Source: Thiomicrospira sp. UBA5634 | GTDB taxonomy: Bacteria > Pseudomonadota > Gammaproteobacteria > Thiomicrospirales > Thiomicrospiraceae | Direction of reading: 5' to 3' | DNA length: 8,537 bases | Assembly: GCA_002421475.1 (NCBI GenBank) | Contig: DIJW01000196.1 | Coordinates: 3,989-12,525, forward strand | Part shown: piece by piece, positions 7,456 to 8,537 of the stretch | Layout of the letters: every line of letters starts with the position of its first letter | Numbering within the stretch: position 1 is the first letter of the stretch | Notes under the pieces: generated by a model | Databases searched by the model: none | What the model was told of the DNA's origin: nothing | What the model saw: only the letters and a program-made list of their open reading frames with translations | Translations under genes and position numbers: made by a program

Positions 7456-8537
7456 CCGAACAGCCTACTTTTTTTGCTGATGCCAGTCGTATTAGTTTAA
7501 ATGCGGATCTTACTTTTAATGTACCGAATCATCCAATTATTCCGTTCATTGAAGGAGATGGTGTGGGTGTCGATATTACCCCTGTGGTGCTGAAAGTAGT
7601 TGATGTGGCCGTGACAAAGGTTTATGGCGATGCAAAAAAAATTGCCTGGTTTGAGGTTTATGCCGGTGAAAAAGCACGTTCTTTTAGTGGCAGCGACAGT
7701 GTGTTGCCTGAGGCCACCATTGAAGCTTTTGCACAACATCATGTGATGATAAAAGGTCCTTTAGCCAGCCAGGATGGTGCACAAAACTTATCTATTAATG
7801 CGATATTACGCCAACGATTAGGGCTAGTTTATTGTCACCGACCTATCCAGTATTTTGTCGGTACACCATGCTGTTTGAAAACCCCTAATCAACTTAATGT
7901 ATCAGTATTTCGGCAAAATGCAGAGGTGTTAAACGCCGGTTTGGAGTGGTCCACAGGCACTGAAGAAAGCGAAAAGTTTTGGTCTTTTATGCAAACAGAA
8001 TTACATTTAACAACACCCCCACAGCCGATGGCAATGGGCTTGCAAATAGTGTCTAAACACGCAAGTCAAGACTTAGTGAGACAAGCAATTAAGTATGCCA
8101 TCCAACACCATAAACCCTCCATAACCTTGGTTAGTCGCGGTCACTTAATGCCAGCCACCGAAGGTGCCTTTAAAAACTGGGGTCGTGAGTTAGTTTTGCA
8201 GGAGTTTGGCGGTCACCAAACGGATAGTGGGATTGAGTTTTTGCATCCGCAGACGCAAGCCGTTATGTTATTCAAAGATGTGAGTGTTGAAGCATTTTTG
8301 CAACAAACATTATTGCAAAATGAAACGCATCATGTTGTTGTTACCCTTAATCGTCAAGCCGATTGTGTATCGGATGTGTTGGCAGCACAGGTCGGCGGGA
8401 TCGGGATGGTGCCAACGGTTCATTTTTCGTCAACTCATGCTTTATTTGAAGCGACCCATGGCTCGGTTCCAAAACATGCCGGGCAAGACAAGGTAAACCC
8501 AAGTTCGTTAATTTTAGCGGCGGTTATGATGTTGCGG
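7452..8537 (+). CDS. Isocitrate dehydrogenase-like protein with altered active site (3' truncated)
   Basis: The frame is open for 362 codons from the ATG at 7452 to the window edge, with no stop and no sign of a frameshift. By eye it aligns throughout with E. coli NADP-dependent isocitrate dehydrogenase (416 residues), so about 50 residues are missing. Conserved: PIIPFIEGDGVGVDITP near 28-44, Lys101, Ser114 (the AceK phosphorylation serine in E. coli), Asn116, the isocitrate-binding arginines Arg120, Arg130 and Arg154, the metal-binding aspartates Asp276, Asp304 and Asp308, LAAQVGGIG, and FEATHG. Cofactor loop: Lys341 (E. coli Lys344, an NADP-type residue) is kept and Tyr345 is His342. Changed: the catalytic Tyr160 is Asn161 and the catalytic Lys230 is Arg229. 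The motif FRENSEDIYAG reads FRQNAEVLNAG, and GPLTTPVGG reads GPLASQDGA. The gene is divergent from rluE, where icd stands in E. coli. It could be a low-activity Icd, a repurposed paralogue, or an early-stage decaying gene. I give no symbol because activity is doubtful. Confidence 0.85.
   Translation, partial: MTEQPTFFADASRISLNADLTFNVPNHPIIPFIEGDGVGVDITPVVLKVVDVAVTKVYGDAKKIAWFEVYAGEKARSFSGSDSVLPEATIEAFAQHHVMIKGPLASQDGAQNLSINAILRQRLGLVYCHRPIQYFVGTPCCLKTPNQLNVSVFRQNAEVLNAGLEWSTGTEESEKFWSFMQTELHLTTPPQPMAMGLQIVSKHASQDLVRQAIKYAIQHHKPSITLVSRGHLMPATEGAFKNWGRELVLQEFGGHQTDSGIEFLHPQTQAVMLFKDVSVEAFLQQTLLQNETHHVVVTLNRQADCVSDVLAAQVGGIGMVPTVHFSSTHALFEATHGSVPKHAGQDKVNPSSLILAAVMMLR

Noticed and set aside
7497..7742. 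81-codon minus-strand frame and a plus-strand frame at 8284-8496, both within the Icd-like gene
   Set aside because: The Icd-like frame covers both and aligns with the family throughout; the alternatives show nothing recognisable.

Overview
The window is a stretch of ordinary bacterial core genome. It carries seven genes: two run off the window ends and five are complete. All gene families are typical of Gammaproteobacteria. A separate hisZ next to purA, plus the cluster icd / rluE / mnmA / hflD, fits that class well. In Escherichia coli the same neighbourhood reads icd, divergent rluE-nudJ-mnmA-hflD, then purB. The base composition is moderately AT-rich. A free-living, possibly sulfur-oxidising or marine gammaproteobacterium (Thiomicrospira-like) is possible, but that is only an impression from the protein sequences.

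Layout: (1) Positions 3-2402, plus strand: the 3' part of hisZ and then purA, 12 bp apart and closed by a strong intrinsic terminator at 2421-2452. (2) Positions 2468-2827, minus strand: an orphan single-domain CheY-like response regulator. (3) Positions 2972-4864, plus strand: a PpiD-type membrane-anchored periplasmic chaperone/peptidyl-prolyl isomerase, divergent from the regulator and with its own predicted extended -10 promoter. (4) Positions 4890-4923: a long hairpin with A and T tracts on both sides, which should terminate both ppiD and the convergent hflD. (5) Positions 4963-7350, minus strand: rluE, mnmA and hflD in that transcriptional order, with small gaps. (6) From 7452 to the right edge, plus strand: an isocitrate dehydrogenase-like gene, open to the end of the window.

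The genes serve nucleotide and histidine synthesis (PurA, HisZ), RNA modification (MnmA on tRNA, RluE on 23S rRNA), envelope protein folding (PpiD), signalling (CheY-like) and central carbon metabolism (Icd-like).

The most notable observation is that the Icd-like protein keeps the fold, the metal-binding aspartates and the substrate arginines, but has replaced both catalytic residues of the E. coli enzyme (Tyr160 to Asn and Lys230 to Arg) and degraded the normally near-invariant motif around Tyr160. It may be a non-canonical or inactive paralogue. A second observation is an 18-bp near-identical direct repeat (one mismatch), one copy just upstream of rluE and one at its 3' end. Both copies read as extended -10 promoter elements, one for rluE and one for mnmA. 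I see no mobile element, CRISPR array, RNA gene or novel multigene system. No gene-free stretch exceeds 150 bases.
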